This document shows positions 18,904 through 30,128 of a stretch of DNA of 64,000 bases, piece by piece. Numbering within the stretch: the first letter of the stretch is position 1; every line of letters starts with the position of its first letter. The stretch lies in NCBI GenBank assembly GCA_030849065.1, contig JASAON010001618.1, forward strand, positions 1-64,000, read 5' to 3'. The position numbers and the translations under genes are program-made. The notes under the pieces are model-generated. The model made no database searches and had not been told where the DNA came from. It saw nothing but the letters and a program-made list of their open reading frames with translations. The stretch is from Jaenimonas drosophilae (Eukaryota; Euglenozoa; Kinetoplastea; Trypanosomatida; Trypanosomatidae).

Positions 18904-21262
18904 GATGTACGGAAGTGCGGCGAAGGAAAAATGAAGGGTTTCTCCTTTTTTTTTTTACGTGTGTGTTACAAATGAAGGAAATGAAGGAAGAAGCTAGTCT
19001 CAAGCGATAGGAGGGGTGGAGGAGGTCGTTTAGAAGAGTTCCTGCGTCTACGGTTGTAGTAGGTGATGAATTCACTATGTGTGAGCGTTTTTTTTGAAGA
19101 AAGAGGAGCAAACCGCTCGAATGGATGGGAGGAAACGCGAAGGAGGCAATACTTGGTGAAGATAAAGAGGAAGAGAGAGAGAGAGAATGAAACTGTTACG
19201 CTGCTGTAGGGGCATCAACATCACGGTGCACGGATGCAAGCACCAGTCTAAAGAAGAATTCTGATGGTGGGGAGACACATCTCCCGGCTGTATTGTGCAA
19301 CACGTCAGTGCTGCATGAGTAGGAGCAGCTTTGCTGCCACGAGCAATCCCATGGCACCCCACATTCCACGCTCATCCCCCCCAAAGCACAAGGGAGCATG
19401 ACCGTAACCCAGGGAACACTCACAGACACACACGTACAAACACACTCCTTCATTGGAGGGAGTCGAAGAAGAGATGATTTGTGTGACAGGGTGAAACAAA
19501 CATCTGGATTGTCTTCATAATTCTTGAGCTTGCTTCACCGCACACATCTGAAGATTGTGTGGAGGAAGGGGAACAAGGGGGAGGGAAAAACACCGTAGCA
19601 CCTTGGGTGGGAGCGTGTAAGATGGTGCGACTCTCTCAGTTCGCCATCATTGAGCAACTCCCCTCACTCTGTTTGAGCAATCAATCATGGAATTGTCAAA
19701 GGAGGTCACTGTAGGGTAACAGGAGCCACCGCACAAAACTCATGACCACGGATTGCATTCATCTGCCATGACGGAGATGCATAGGTGGTACGATCTCGCT
19801 GGAGGTTTTTTTTTCTTCTTCTTCAACACCGGCACTTGCGCCGCTGAGCCCAGTCAGGACAAAACGCTCCACGAGGGCGGAGTAGTGAATCGTATGAAAA
19901 TATCCAAGAAAAAACAAGCAACAACAACAACAACAACATCAAAAGGGAAATCACAAGATTCTTCTCTGTTCTCAAGATTGGACGTGTTACAAAAAAAGGA
20001 GAGACCAAATCCAGATCACCGCCACACTGAGGAGTGAATACCATGGTTTTGATTTGTGGGAACTCCTCACCACACAAGAACACCTAGACGCGATGCCGAG
20101 CTCCTCCTTCGTGCACCGCTACAACAGATGAGTACCAATAAAGAAACGTTTTTTATTTATTTTGGAAGTGGCAATGGAGGTGAAGGACCTACGCTGTCCT
20201 TGCCCGCTTGCACTACCGATGGGTGAGATGGGAAGAGTCACGTCACTGAAAGTTGGATGCAAACACTTCGTCAGAAATCACGCTTGGAGATCTGTTCTCA
20301 GACGAACATCACTAACTTCATCTAAGCACCAACACACCACGCTCTTGTCAGAACCCTTGCGACTTATGTAGCCGCCCACTTACAATGGCAACAACGTTGC
20401 TCTTTGATGACCTCTGCCTCTCTTCCTCATGCTTCCATACCCTCTGCAACGCTTTACATCCTCCCAACAAATAAAAATATCACAGAAATATTACAGCGAC
20501 ATACCTACCCATACACACACAGAAAAAATCTGAAGAAAAAAAAAGATGGAACAACCTCATTGTTCCATCTCCTTTCACTGCTGCTACTTGCTATCGCCGG
20601 GAAGTGAATAAGATGTCAGATCACAAAGCAAAAAAAAAGGGCGATATAAAATTAATGTGTGTGTGTGTCTGTGTGTTCGCGTTCATGAAAAATGGACATC
20701 TTGTTGAGGAGCATTGCCGTCATAACCAACCGCATCCTCGAGACTCTCATGTCTCAGTGTTTTTCAGCATCTGAGTGCCAAACTATCGTCGCAAATGACA
20801 CACAAGAAACAAAATAAACAAAAAGCAAACAGCCATCCAATGGGATGGAGCTCAATTCATCACTGCCAGAGAGCTGTGGCGGTACAATTTCTTTTGGTTT
20901 TGTCTCTGAAAAAAAAAAGAAGAGAACAAGGGGGAGTAACCAATGAACACCAAAACAAAAAAGAAGGGGAAGGAGAGAAGAAGAAGAAAAAATGAAGGTT
21001 GCGGGAGCATCGCTGACACTCCATGGGCGTCGTACAAGATTGGAGCTTCGGTAAGGCACGCTCTCTCGTATTCATGCGCCATGTGTGTGTTTGTGAGCTG
21101 CCACACTTTCATATGAATCGAATCTCCTTTTTGGCGGTGTCACACATGACGCTCACAATGAAGGAGAGTAAAGAGATGCTGCTTCTTCACTTGGCTAAAG
21201 AATAGCCCACCACAGCATCATCTTCATGTAAGCAGGAAGTAGGAAAGGTGGGGAGGGGGGCA
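18904..21262. other. long non-coding gap, 2.36 kb, between the tandem RRM genes
   Basis: Open frames here are short or low complexity. A CAA repeat lies at about 19917-19937, an AG-repeat at about 19172-19186, a T-run at about 19807-19812 and a TG-rich stretch at about 20656-20674. The part next to 18904 should hold the acceptor of RRM gene 1 (C/T stretches on the minus strand at about 18966-19000). The rest is best read as the 3' UTR of RRM gene 2. I found no C/D snoRNA boxes in sense orientation. Confidence 0.55.
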
Positions 21263-22441
21263 TCATCCTGGACCGAAGGTGAGTGGAAGTGAAGAAGAAG
21301 AAAACTGATAGGATGACGACGGTAAACAGGATGATGGGGGTGGTGATACACTGGAGGTTACACCCAACACGGTCATATTCATGGTGTCATTGGACAGTAC
21401 AAACTGCTGGCCATCCATGAACACCATCGGGTTGCTTACCTGCGGGCGTAGGAGTGAGGCATTCACTGTGGCCATGTCCTGTGCCTCACGGGGCTGTGGT
21501 GTGCTCTGGGCTGCATTGGACGCCGTTGCAAGGTAGCTGGAGGATTGACTGATCATGGCGGTCGAGACAAGAAATGGCTGGTTAGGGTCTGGCATGGTGT
21601 AGCACAAACCAGGTGGGGCACTGTGTGGGAGAGCGTGGAATGGGAAGGAGTAGCCCGTGGGGAGGTTGGGGGGAGGCGCGTGGTGAGGGGGGAGTGAGGT
21701 GCATGGAAAGTGAAGGGGTGGGAAGGAGCCGCCACTGCTCTGTCCGGGGAAGGAACCTGTGGCGTTGCTGGATTGATCGGTGTCGGCGGTGATTGAGGCC
21801 TCCGCACGGGCCTCACCTGCTGCGCGGGGTGGCGGAAAGACGCAGCTGATGGCGGCCGCACTGGAGCCACCTTGATGCGCTTCACGCCGCCGCCGTCGCT
21901 CTCGCTTGGCCGTCTCGCTATCTTCAAACTTGGCCAAGATGGGTGCTCCGCCCTGGAAGAAGGTGTTGTTGCCGTGCAGAACATTCAGCGCGAGCTTGGC
22001 ATGCTCCACGGTTTCATACTCTGCGTACACAACCCAAACAGGACTCCCATGGTGATCTTCACGCATCGCGCAAAAAGCCAAATTGCCCAACGAGCGCAGA
22101 AACTGCTCCACTTGCTTCTGTGAAACAGATTTTGGGATGTTTCGAATGTAGAGAGCATTGGATGCCTCGGTTGCTGCACGACCATCATGGTTGGATGGGT
22201 AGATAACAAGCGTGAAGTTGTGACGGCACGAACGGGTGCTCGTGCGATTGAGTGCGTGGTACGCCCGTGAGCCCTTTTCCTCGGAATCAAACAACACAAA
22301 GCCAAAGCCCTTGCTCTTTCCTGTCGTTGCGTCCAACATGACTTTGGCAGATGTGGGTTCGAATTGAGCGAAAATCTGGTGCAAATCAGCGTCTGTGACA
22401 TTCCGTGGCAGCTTTGCCACGAAGAGGTTCTGAAGTGACAT
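21263..22441 (-). CDS. two-RRM RNA-binding protein (tandem copy 2)
   Basis: 392 residues. RRM1 at about 4-82 has RNP2 LFVAKL (6-11) and RNP1 KGFGFVLF (44-51); RRM2 at about 95-172 has LYIRNI (97-102) and the same degenerate PVWVVYAEY. The basic patch KRERRRRREA (179-188) is shared with copy 1. The first 188 residues align almost without gaps to copy 1, including invariant blocks such as VMLDATTGKSKGFGFVLF and CAMREDH. The C-terminal 200 residues (Pro, Ser, His and Phe rich) are unrelated in sequence and lack the HNPY peptide and the cysteine cluster. The pair thus keeps the same RNA-binding module but has different effector tails. Confidence 0.85.
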   Translation of the reverse strand: MSLQNLFVAKLPRNVTDADLHQIFAQFEPTSAKVMLDATTGKSKGFGFVLFDSEEKGSRAYHALNRTSTRSCRHNFTLVIYPSNHDGRAATEASNALYIRNIPKSVSQKQVEQFLRSLGNLAFCAMREDHHGSPVWVVYAEYETVEHAKLALNVLHGNNTFFQGGAPILAKFEDSETAKRERRRRREAHQGGSSAAAISCVFPPPRAAGEARAEASITADTDQSSNATGSFPGQSSGGSFPPLHFPCTSLPPHHAPPPNLPTGYSFPFHALPHSAPPGLCYTMPDPNQPFLVSTAMISQSSSYLATASNAAQSTPQPREAQDMATVNASLLRPQVSNPMVFMDGQQFVLSNDTMNMTVLGVTSSVSPPPSSCLPSSSYQFSSSSLPLTFGPG

Positions 22442-25400
22442 GGACTCCCGTGTCTAAAGAGTTGCAATCAAATGATTCTGTGTACACGCGCGATGTTGTG
22501 TGAGATGCGAACGTTGAGTGATGGAAGGAGGGGGAAGCGGGGGGGGGTGCTGGTAGGAAGGTACCTGAAATAGCAAATAGGAAAGAGGTGGGTGAGAGCA
22601 CCGGCACTCAACAAGAGGGTGACGGTTGCCAACAAACAAAAAAATGACCAGAAAAAAAAGATGGTCAAATTGGTGCACTCCACGGAAAGAGAGAGACACA
22701 CACACAGAGAAAGGAGTTTCCTTTTCTCAACAAAAGTCTCTCTCTGAAGTTTTTTTTTTTGATGGCGCACAATGAGAATTTCAATCGGAGATGGTAGTGA
22801 TGGCGGTTTCTATTGTCTGGCAGCTACCAAGAAAAAAGGAACAAGAAGCAGTAGAAGTACACTCACACACAAACGCTACAGTACTACTTGCGTGTACCTT
22901 ATTGGCTGTGCCCTATTGTGAGCACAAGGATTCTGAAGAAGTGAAGGGGATGTCTGTGTGTGGCGCTGGTGAGAAAGCTACGAAGAGGTCTGCGCCGAAC
23001 AGAACACTCTTGAATGACAAACGTCGTATGAAACACTATGAAACCAGAATAGGAAGGAGGGCGCGAAACGAAAACTCGAAAAGATGGGAACGTTCAAGTG
23101 TTCACCGGATGCTGGTACGACGTGCCTTGAGCCAAACACTCTGTGTTTCTCTCTCTCTGTGTGTGTGTGGTGAAGACCTTTGCCCACAGATTGAGTTCAG
23201 TGCCTGCAACAACGTGGGTTACCCCTGCAACGGACAGCCGAGGTCTTCTTTGAAGGGTTGGCAGCTCACAATACCAGAGTCCACGAACAGGTAAGAGAGG
23301 GGGGCAAAAACCCTCCAGACTGTGTAGGGGATGATGGAAAAGCTGCACAGAAGCAATGCAGGGTCAGAATAGGCAATGTCACGCGAGTGGAGTTGATGGA
23401 AGAAAAAAAAACAGCAAATAGAGAAAGTGATGTATATTGTTACTTTTTGGTGTGCCCACTTCTGTTGATGCCAAATTCGTTGCTGCAGAGGGAGAGGGAG
23501 AGAGAGTGGGGCTCGAAAAATGTGTGGCGGCGAGCAAGAGAACTACGATGCTACTCCAGCTTGACTAGGAAAACACATGCAGAATGAAGATATCGGAAGA
23601 GGAGACGGTGCACTTAACAATTTTTTTTTCACACACATCACATGGGGAGTGGAGAACCCATCTCTTTGCCGTTGACAGTTCAACCATCAATGACTTCGCA
23701 GCAATACGGAAATACGGTAAAGGGGCATGCGGTCCGACGACGAGAGAGGGAGAGATCAAAAGTTAGAAGAGCAGCACCACGAAGGAACTCCTCACCCGTG
23801 AGCTAAGCATGCTGTGACGCTTCACCACGTGCTTCTAAACATCGTCACACACACGCACACTATGTGGCATACGAGAATTTCTTTTCCCCCCAATTTCATT
23901 ATACACTCAGCGCTGTAGTAGATCTTGAACCTTCTTCGCGTACCGTGAAGAAGTAGGTTTGTTGACGCGGGAAATATCGAAGTTAGTCACACAAACAACA
24001 TATGCTGTGGCGGGATGGAAGATAGAGCTACCACAAAGAAAACGATTCACCCGCCGCACACGAAGGAGGTACAGTAAGACGTGAGATAGAAGACCTCCTC
24101 TGACGTGTTGCTGTTCATGGAGAGAGAAGGACAGAAGGGGGCACACAAATGATGAACGAAGGGGGCGACAGAGAATTGACACTGCCCACGCATAAACAGA
24201 ACTCTCCGGTGTGTACTGAAACAGAGCATGCCGCATCTTTGAAGTTTCACTGAGCTGTTTCACGTCTCACACCATGACTACCAACACATCGACTGTTTGT
24301 CACAAAGAAACGAAGAGGGTTGAAGAACAAGAGAAAAAAAAGAACATGAAAAAGGGGGAAATAGGCGGTGCACGCGAGAATGAAAGACGGCTACGAACGC
24401 ACAACGTTGACTACTATGGTGTGCAGTACATGAAGAAACGCAACGCAGGGAGAACACATCACTGAAACAATAATTTCACCACGTCACCCAGGTGAAGTAT
24501 CTACGTGCAGGAGAAGGAGGTGCGGGACCGAAGAACGGGAAGGAGGACATCGTTTCGACGGCACTCTGGGGTTGGAAAGTTGCTGGTGTTCCGTCACGAA
24601 ATGAATGAAGAGGGAAGGAAAAAGAAAAAAATAGAGCGTCGCCAGCCACATTATGGCCTGACAAAACTCACAAACTGCCATCGAGCTACCTTCATTGTTC
24701 CCCAGCTCCGTCAATGCCACTTGACAAGAACGTTACCACTCGTCCTCATCCACATGTGTCATGCACCATGAACGCTGGACAGGGCACATGGCACACAATC
24801 TTCCGTGGCCAAAGAAAAAAAAAAGACACAACTGCCTCCTGCAAGTGGACTCCAATGAAAGAAAAAAAACGTCACATGGGTACGATCAACAGGAAGGTTT
24901 GTCTTTGCTTGTAGCGCATGCAAAACATCAACTTATTCCAATTCACGCAAGGGCGTCGGCTTTCACGCTGCGGTGATTCACTTCACTTCAGGCCCCCAAA
25001 AAACATCTACGCAACTCTCGCACTGAGAACGTCAACAATTACAAGACGAAAATGACAGAGACGCAGCTTGGCGGTGAGCTGGTCCAACACCACCACCACC
25101 ACAAAATCACCTTTGGCACTCTCCACAAAAGAAAAAAATGTGTTTGCGTCAGGTGTTTTTGACCAGCTCACACACACTCACACGGCCTCTAATGCGCTTC
25201 GCGTCTGGGGATTGCATCACGTAACCTTCCGCAGCTACTGCAATCAATGTGTTGCATCAACTATGCGCTTGTACGTTTGTGTGCACCCAAGAGATGCCCG
25301 CCTCTCATCAACCTCAACCAACTCTTTGCTTCTACATCACTCAACTGTGAATGCGAACAACTAAAAATAATAATGAAAAACAAAAATACCTCGCGTGTCT

Positions 25401-28351
25401 CGTCTTCGCACGAGCTGCCTTCCACATACACAAAGATGGCTCGGCGAGATCCACCATCCCGTTGCACACTCACACACACACACAAAGTGGGGTCTGGGAT
25501 GTGAGGGGGGGGGGGAAGGGGGGTGAACACGAGCATGGCTCGCACAATGAATGAAGGTCGCTATTACTGCGTCGAATGGATGCCTGTCAGTGTTTGAGCG
25601 ATCTTCTGGAGAATGGACATCATCATCATGTGTGTGTTCGTATAGGTTGGTAGGAAGAAACAGGGGTATGGACACATGAAAGAAGCATACAAAAAGAAGG
25701 GAGGAAAACACCAACAAAACAGCAAAAAGAAAAGAAGAGCAAAAAGGTACAAATAGAAGATAGAATGGAGAGATTCCCGAGGGAGGGAAGAAGTAGTAGG
25801 TGGGTGGACAAGATACACTGGGTAAAATGGAGGGAACATACGTTGAAGAAGAACAGCAGCGAGAGCTCTACGAAGTACATAAAAAGAAGAAGTACATGGG
25901 TAGCGAGCGACACGAGCGTTCCTTCTTTTTGTATTGGGCGTACACCAAACTCACTGTGTGCGTTGTGCCGTCTCAAGAAAGCATTGCTATCTTCACAGCG
26001 TTCGGGGGGTACTATTGATTTGAACGTGGTACCTCACAATGCTTGATATGCAAACATGCGTGCGTGTTGCGTTCGGCAATGCTGGGCGATACGTTGTTTT
26101 TTTTATCACTGCACACAACCAAGGGGATGTGGCAACGCCAGCTTCACGCAAGACAGCCCTATCCTCACTGGGACCACCAAAATCGAGCACACTTTCGTGT
26201 GTGCCAAAAAAAAAAAGTCGCGGATGAGCGTTCATTTTGTATTTTTGTTGTGTGTGTTCGTTATTAAGTGCAGGAAGTCTTCCCAGACATTCCGCCTGAT
26301 GTGGGACCAGGAGATGAGAACGCCACCCACCAAAGGATGGTGATTTCCATCAGTTGATTTGTTGTGAGCGTTTGTGATGTGTTGCGTTGACCGATGCACT
26401 GGAGGAATGAGAACGGTGGACGTGGCGAGACCACCTTTCCCACACTCCATTCATGGTTACGGCACGTTTATTACCACGGATAAAAAGAATTAGAATGTGT
26501 TCCCTGGCCAACAGCAGCCGCACCACGAGAAGTCTTGAAAATCGAACAAGGAAGAAACAAACAAATGAAATGTGTTCGGCTCCTGTCCTGAAAAATGTTG
26601 GGCCCGCCATTGCGACGTCAGCGCAACGATCCAAAGAAGCGTCGCAGCCCGTGGCAATCACCGGTACGGCTAGGATTATTATTTATCCTCACCACCCACA
26701 GCATCAAAGGAATGACGGAGAACATACGTATCAAAATACAAAAAAAAGTACAGAACAAAATAAAAAGAGAGAAAGCAAAGAGAAACGTCAAGAACTGAAA
26801 GCACTCCGCACTCCACTGGTGTGCTCACAGCATCCTCTTGGACGAAAGACAGGGCGACGAGATTCTTCTCCAAGTACGAGAACAATGCAACCTGAAACAT
26901 GAAGCAAAATGACTTCACTGTGCCTACGGAGGGCACCATCAAACATAACTCAAGAAAAATTCTCAACCAATCAAATCACTCACGAACAGGAACAAAAATA
27001 AAAAGGAAAACTTCCAGCCATCAGCGGCAACAAGCTCACACAGAAAGTAACCATGACGCTCATCTCCGGGGCGCCTGCTCCATGAATGTAGTTGGAAGTG
27101 GGTTGTGAAAAGGGCACAGGAGGGGGAAAAAAACAAATCGCGGCAACTTACACCGGGAGAGGTGTTGTTGTCTTTATGCGTCGCACAGAAGTAAGCGGGA
27201 TGGCGTGTTTTTCTTCTTTTGTGTGTGTGTGTGTGTTCCCTCACGTAAGAGATGTAAAACATCTACGTATAGATCGTAGGCGGATCAAAGGAGGAACCAC
27301 ACAACTCCAAAGTCAGCCCGGAGAAGCAAAGAAAGATGGAACGACGAGCAAAAGACAAAAAAGAAAACGTCCTTCGTAGGTGGATCCTACTGCGGACAGC
27401 ACCCTCCAAATTACAAGCAAGTGAGCATGCGAGGAGGGAAGGGTGATTGAATTGAGGGGATACACACGAGGAGGTATCATCCCTGAGAAGAACCGCAACA
27501 CATCTCTGGTCTTCTCTCCCAGTCACATGTGACCCGAAGCAGCGCACACGCGCTGCAGCGGACACTTGATATAGGGGCAGTTGCTCCATTCTGCTGAACT
27601 TTTTTTTCTTTTTTTGATGTTGCTGAAGTATGAGGTGTGAGCCTCATGCTTCAACCTGCAGAATGGGGGTATGAGTGAAAGCGACGATGGTCATCACCCA
27701 TGTTGCAAACAACTAGTGTTACGACGAAGGTAAAGCAGTCACTAAAAAGAAAATCCCCTGTTCATCATGTGGACGTGATTCCCCCCAGAGAGAGAGAAAA
27801 ACCCCCAAACAAAAAATTAAGGCACTCAGAAAATCTAGAAATGAGTAGGTTCCCCGCCGCTCGGCTCTGCAGCAGTCTCAGCAGCCGATGGAGCTTTGTT
27901 TGGCGAGCAGCCTTGGTCTGGATAAAAACGTATCACCCCATGTTTTTACTTTTTTTTTTGGATAATATGTGTAGCAGTCGTATAGTGTGTGATTATTACG
28001 GTTATTATGGTTACAGTTAATCGAGGAAGCAACAGACAACTCCGCTATTCATGTTCGTGGTGATGTGCACTGCTGGAAACAGCAACTCCATGACGAGAAA
28101 GAGTATCTCTGCAAGTCAGTGAGCACATCAACCGCCATCCAAGGACGCGCTCAAGCGCCAGCAGAAACAGCGCTTCTCAGAGACACACTACACATATCAT
28201 CGTTAACTCAGTTCAGGGGGGAATTTTAACAGCAGTCACAGCTCACTAGCACAAGTACATAGAACGAAGTAAATGGGTGAAGTAAAAGAGGTGTGTGTGT
28301 GTGTGGTGGATATCACGGTATACGATTGCAGAGGGAGGAGGAGAGATGAGC
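22442..28351. other. 5.9-kb non-coding gap upstream of the RRM pair; candidate lncRNA / long 3' UTR
   Basis: The largest gap in the window. No open frame above about 170 codons and none with a recognisable domain. The longest are a plus-strand frame at 22791-23294 and minus-strand frames of 108-118 codons at 23907-24263 (begins at GTG) and 27263-27589. Sense-strand C/T tracts occur at about 22520-22552, at 25505-25515 (as plus-strand G) and elsewhere. The region is A-rich on the plus strand throughout. It must contain the 3' UTR of the CCCH gene at 28352 and the 5' flank of RRM copy 2, and has room for a separate processed RNA. No C/D box pair in sense orientation withstood inspection. Confidence 0.55.
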
Positions 28352-29686
28352 TCACGCTTGTCGCGCTCGATGCCGTTGTTGTGGAGCGGATGTGTTGTTG
28401 GCAGTGTGCCGAGTGGTATGACCCATATACACCGTCGCAGGAGAGCCGAGCGGTATGGTGGCGGTGTGCGTGCCGCCATAGCCCTGGCTCACTGGGTACC
28501 GACCAGTCGCACGATGGTCAAAATTGTTACCTGCGCTGTTGTTGGTGTTGTAGGCGTATCCATCACTGCCAGCCCTACCACTTCCTGATGGATGGTGAAG
28601 AGTCTGTGAGTTGTATGCATGATGCTGAGATGAAGAAGGATTGATCATGGCTACGTGCTGGCCAGGCGGCATGTGTTGTGGTCCCTGTTGCCGCGGAGAA
28701 TGGTTTCCCTCAGGCCTCGAAGGTCCGGCAGCTCGATAGGCTGACTGCCACCCATCTCCTTGATACCGCCACGATGATTGATGTCCGCTATGTGCCGGAT
28801 GCTGGGCATGAGTGTTGTTGTTATTGTTGCTGCTGCTGTTGGAGTTGGATGGTCGTTGAGCGCGAGTGCCATTGATGTTCCCGTTGGTGCTTCTATTGTT
28901 GTGAAAACGCTGACGGCGGTTGGCGTTGGGCGAAGGTGGTTGGTAGGGGTATGAGGCAGCTGCGGGGAAGAAGGGGGCATCCATGTGAAGTGGCTGGTAG
29001 CGTGGAGGCGGGGGCCCGTTGGGGGCCCCGCGCTGACTTCGACGCGTGGGAGCTGGCGGCATGAAGCCTGGGCCAGATGGAGGAGGAGGTGGAGGGGGAG
29101 GTGGCAGTGCTGCAGCAATGGGCATGGCACTGTAGTGGGGAGGAGGCTTGGCGGCAGAGGCCTCCATTGAACGTGCGAGGGTCCGCTCGCGTTTCTTCTC
29201 AATCATTTCTGGGGGCGATGCACGGAGCTCTTCCTCACCGTGAGCGAAGGCGCAGTGGGTGCCAAAGCGGCAGCGCCGTCCGTGCATGTAGTTTACGCAG
29301 AGAACGGTTTTCACCTTCTTCTTGTCAATAGCCTCACACTGATCAATCTCTGCGGGGCAAATCGCTGCGTTGGCACATGTGTAGGGCGGAGGCACCACAT
29401 CCACGTCCAGAATGGGGCCGCTATTCTCCCCCGTCACGCAGCTCGCATCGTAGGCGATGCTGCCCGTGTTGGTCAAGTCGTTGTTGGTGCCTCCACTGTG
29501 CTCAGTGGGATGGCTACACGGGCTTGTTGTTTCCTCCGTCTTCACCACAACGGCATGGGTGACGTGTGCTTCCCTGTTTCCTTCCACGGCCGCCATGTTG
29601 ATGGATGAGGTCTCCTCCAACAACGAGTGTGGCGAGTCGGCGGAAACGAGGAAGTCTTGACCATTCAAACTAGTATCTGTGTCCAT
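28352..29686 (-). CDS. CCCH zinc finger protein with low-complexity tail (444 aa)
   Basis: 444 residues. There is one canonical CCCH finger, C130-x8-C139-x5-C145-x3-H149 (KTVLCVNYMHGRRC...CAFAHG), with the aromatic and basic residues expected of RNA-binding fingers. It is followed by a basic helix (about 163-175). From about 185 to the end the protein is disordered: a poly-Pro run, Asn repeats, and a His/Gln/Ser/Gly/Tyr-rich tail. Single-CCCH proteins of this kind in trypanosomatids bind mRNA 3' UTRs and steer stability or translation during differentiation. No YRHNPY-type peptide is visible. The start is the first ATG and gives an acidic N-terminus. Confidence 0.82.
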   Translation of the reverse strand: MDTDTSLNGQDFLVSADSPHSLLEETSSINMAAVEGNREAHVTHAVVVKTEETTSPCSHPTEHSGGTNNDLTNTGSIAYDASCVTGENSGPILDVDVVPPPYTCANAAICPAEIDQCEAIDKKKVKTVLCVNYMHGRRCRFGTHCAFAHGEEELRASPPEMIEKKRERTLARSMEASAAKPPPHYSAMPIAAALPPPPPPPPPSGPGFMPPAPTRRSQRGAPNGPPPPRYQPLHMDAPFFPAAASYPYQPPSPNANRRQRFHNNRSTNGNINGTRAQRPSNSNSSSNNNNNTHAQHPAHSGHQSSWRYQGDGWQSAYRAAGPSRPEGNHSPRQQGPQHMPPGQHVAMINPSSSQHHAYNSQTLHHPSGSGRAGSDGYAYNTNNSAGNNFDHRATGRYPVSQGYGGTHTATIPLGSPATVYMGHTTRHTANNTSAPQQRHRARQA

Positions 29687-30100
29687 GCCGTGTTTGTGTT
29701 TCAGTTTCTCTCCTCAACGATCTCTCTGCTGTGAATCGCCAAAGAACAACACGTGACAAGGAAACACAAAAAATGAGCTTCGTGTTCAAACAAATGGAAA
29801 TCACTATTGATAGTGTGTTGCAAAGGCAGCACGGCTCACACTCTCTGTTTTACCAGTCCGTTTCCTGTGACTTGACTGCTAGCGATCAAACGCGTGCAGT
29901 TCGTGTTGTTAGGAATGCACAATGAAGATGGCAACGCGACGGACTGCACACACAGGGGGAAGATGAAACAAATCGTAACAAAGAAACAACGTAAAAGAGA
30001 AAAAAACAGAACAAACAATAAAGAAAAAGAAACGACAGCCACAACAAAAAGCAAAACTGAAAGAAACGTTGTCTTATGAGTGCTCGAAGGAGGAAGGAGT

Positions 30101-30128
30101 GGGGGGGGGTAGTAGGGGGGTTGGGGGG
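30101..30128 (+). repeat. G-run cluster with quadruplex potential
   Basis: Three runs (G9, G6, G6) separated by TAGTA and TT on the plus strand, which is the template strand here. The first run is long enough to supply two G-tetrad columns. It lies in the long gap between the CCCH genes. Confidence 0.6.

Noticed and set aside
22791..23294. 167-codon plus-strand frame upstream of RRM gene 2
   Set aside because: Wrong strand for the array, includes a translated TC/TG repeat, and has no domain.
25587..25629. C-box-like ATGATGA and D-box-like CTGA on the minus strand, a possible C/D snoRNA
   Set aside because: Only about 32 bases between the boxes, no terminal stem, and the C box lies within a simple ATG repeat.
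27263..27589. 108-codon minus-strand frame beginning with ATG in the 5.9-kb gap
   Set aside because: The sequence just upstream is A-rich on the sense strand rather than a pyrimidine tract, and the product has no recognisable feature. A short real protein cannot be excluded.
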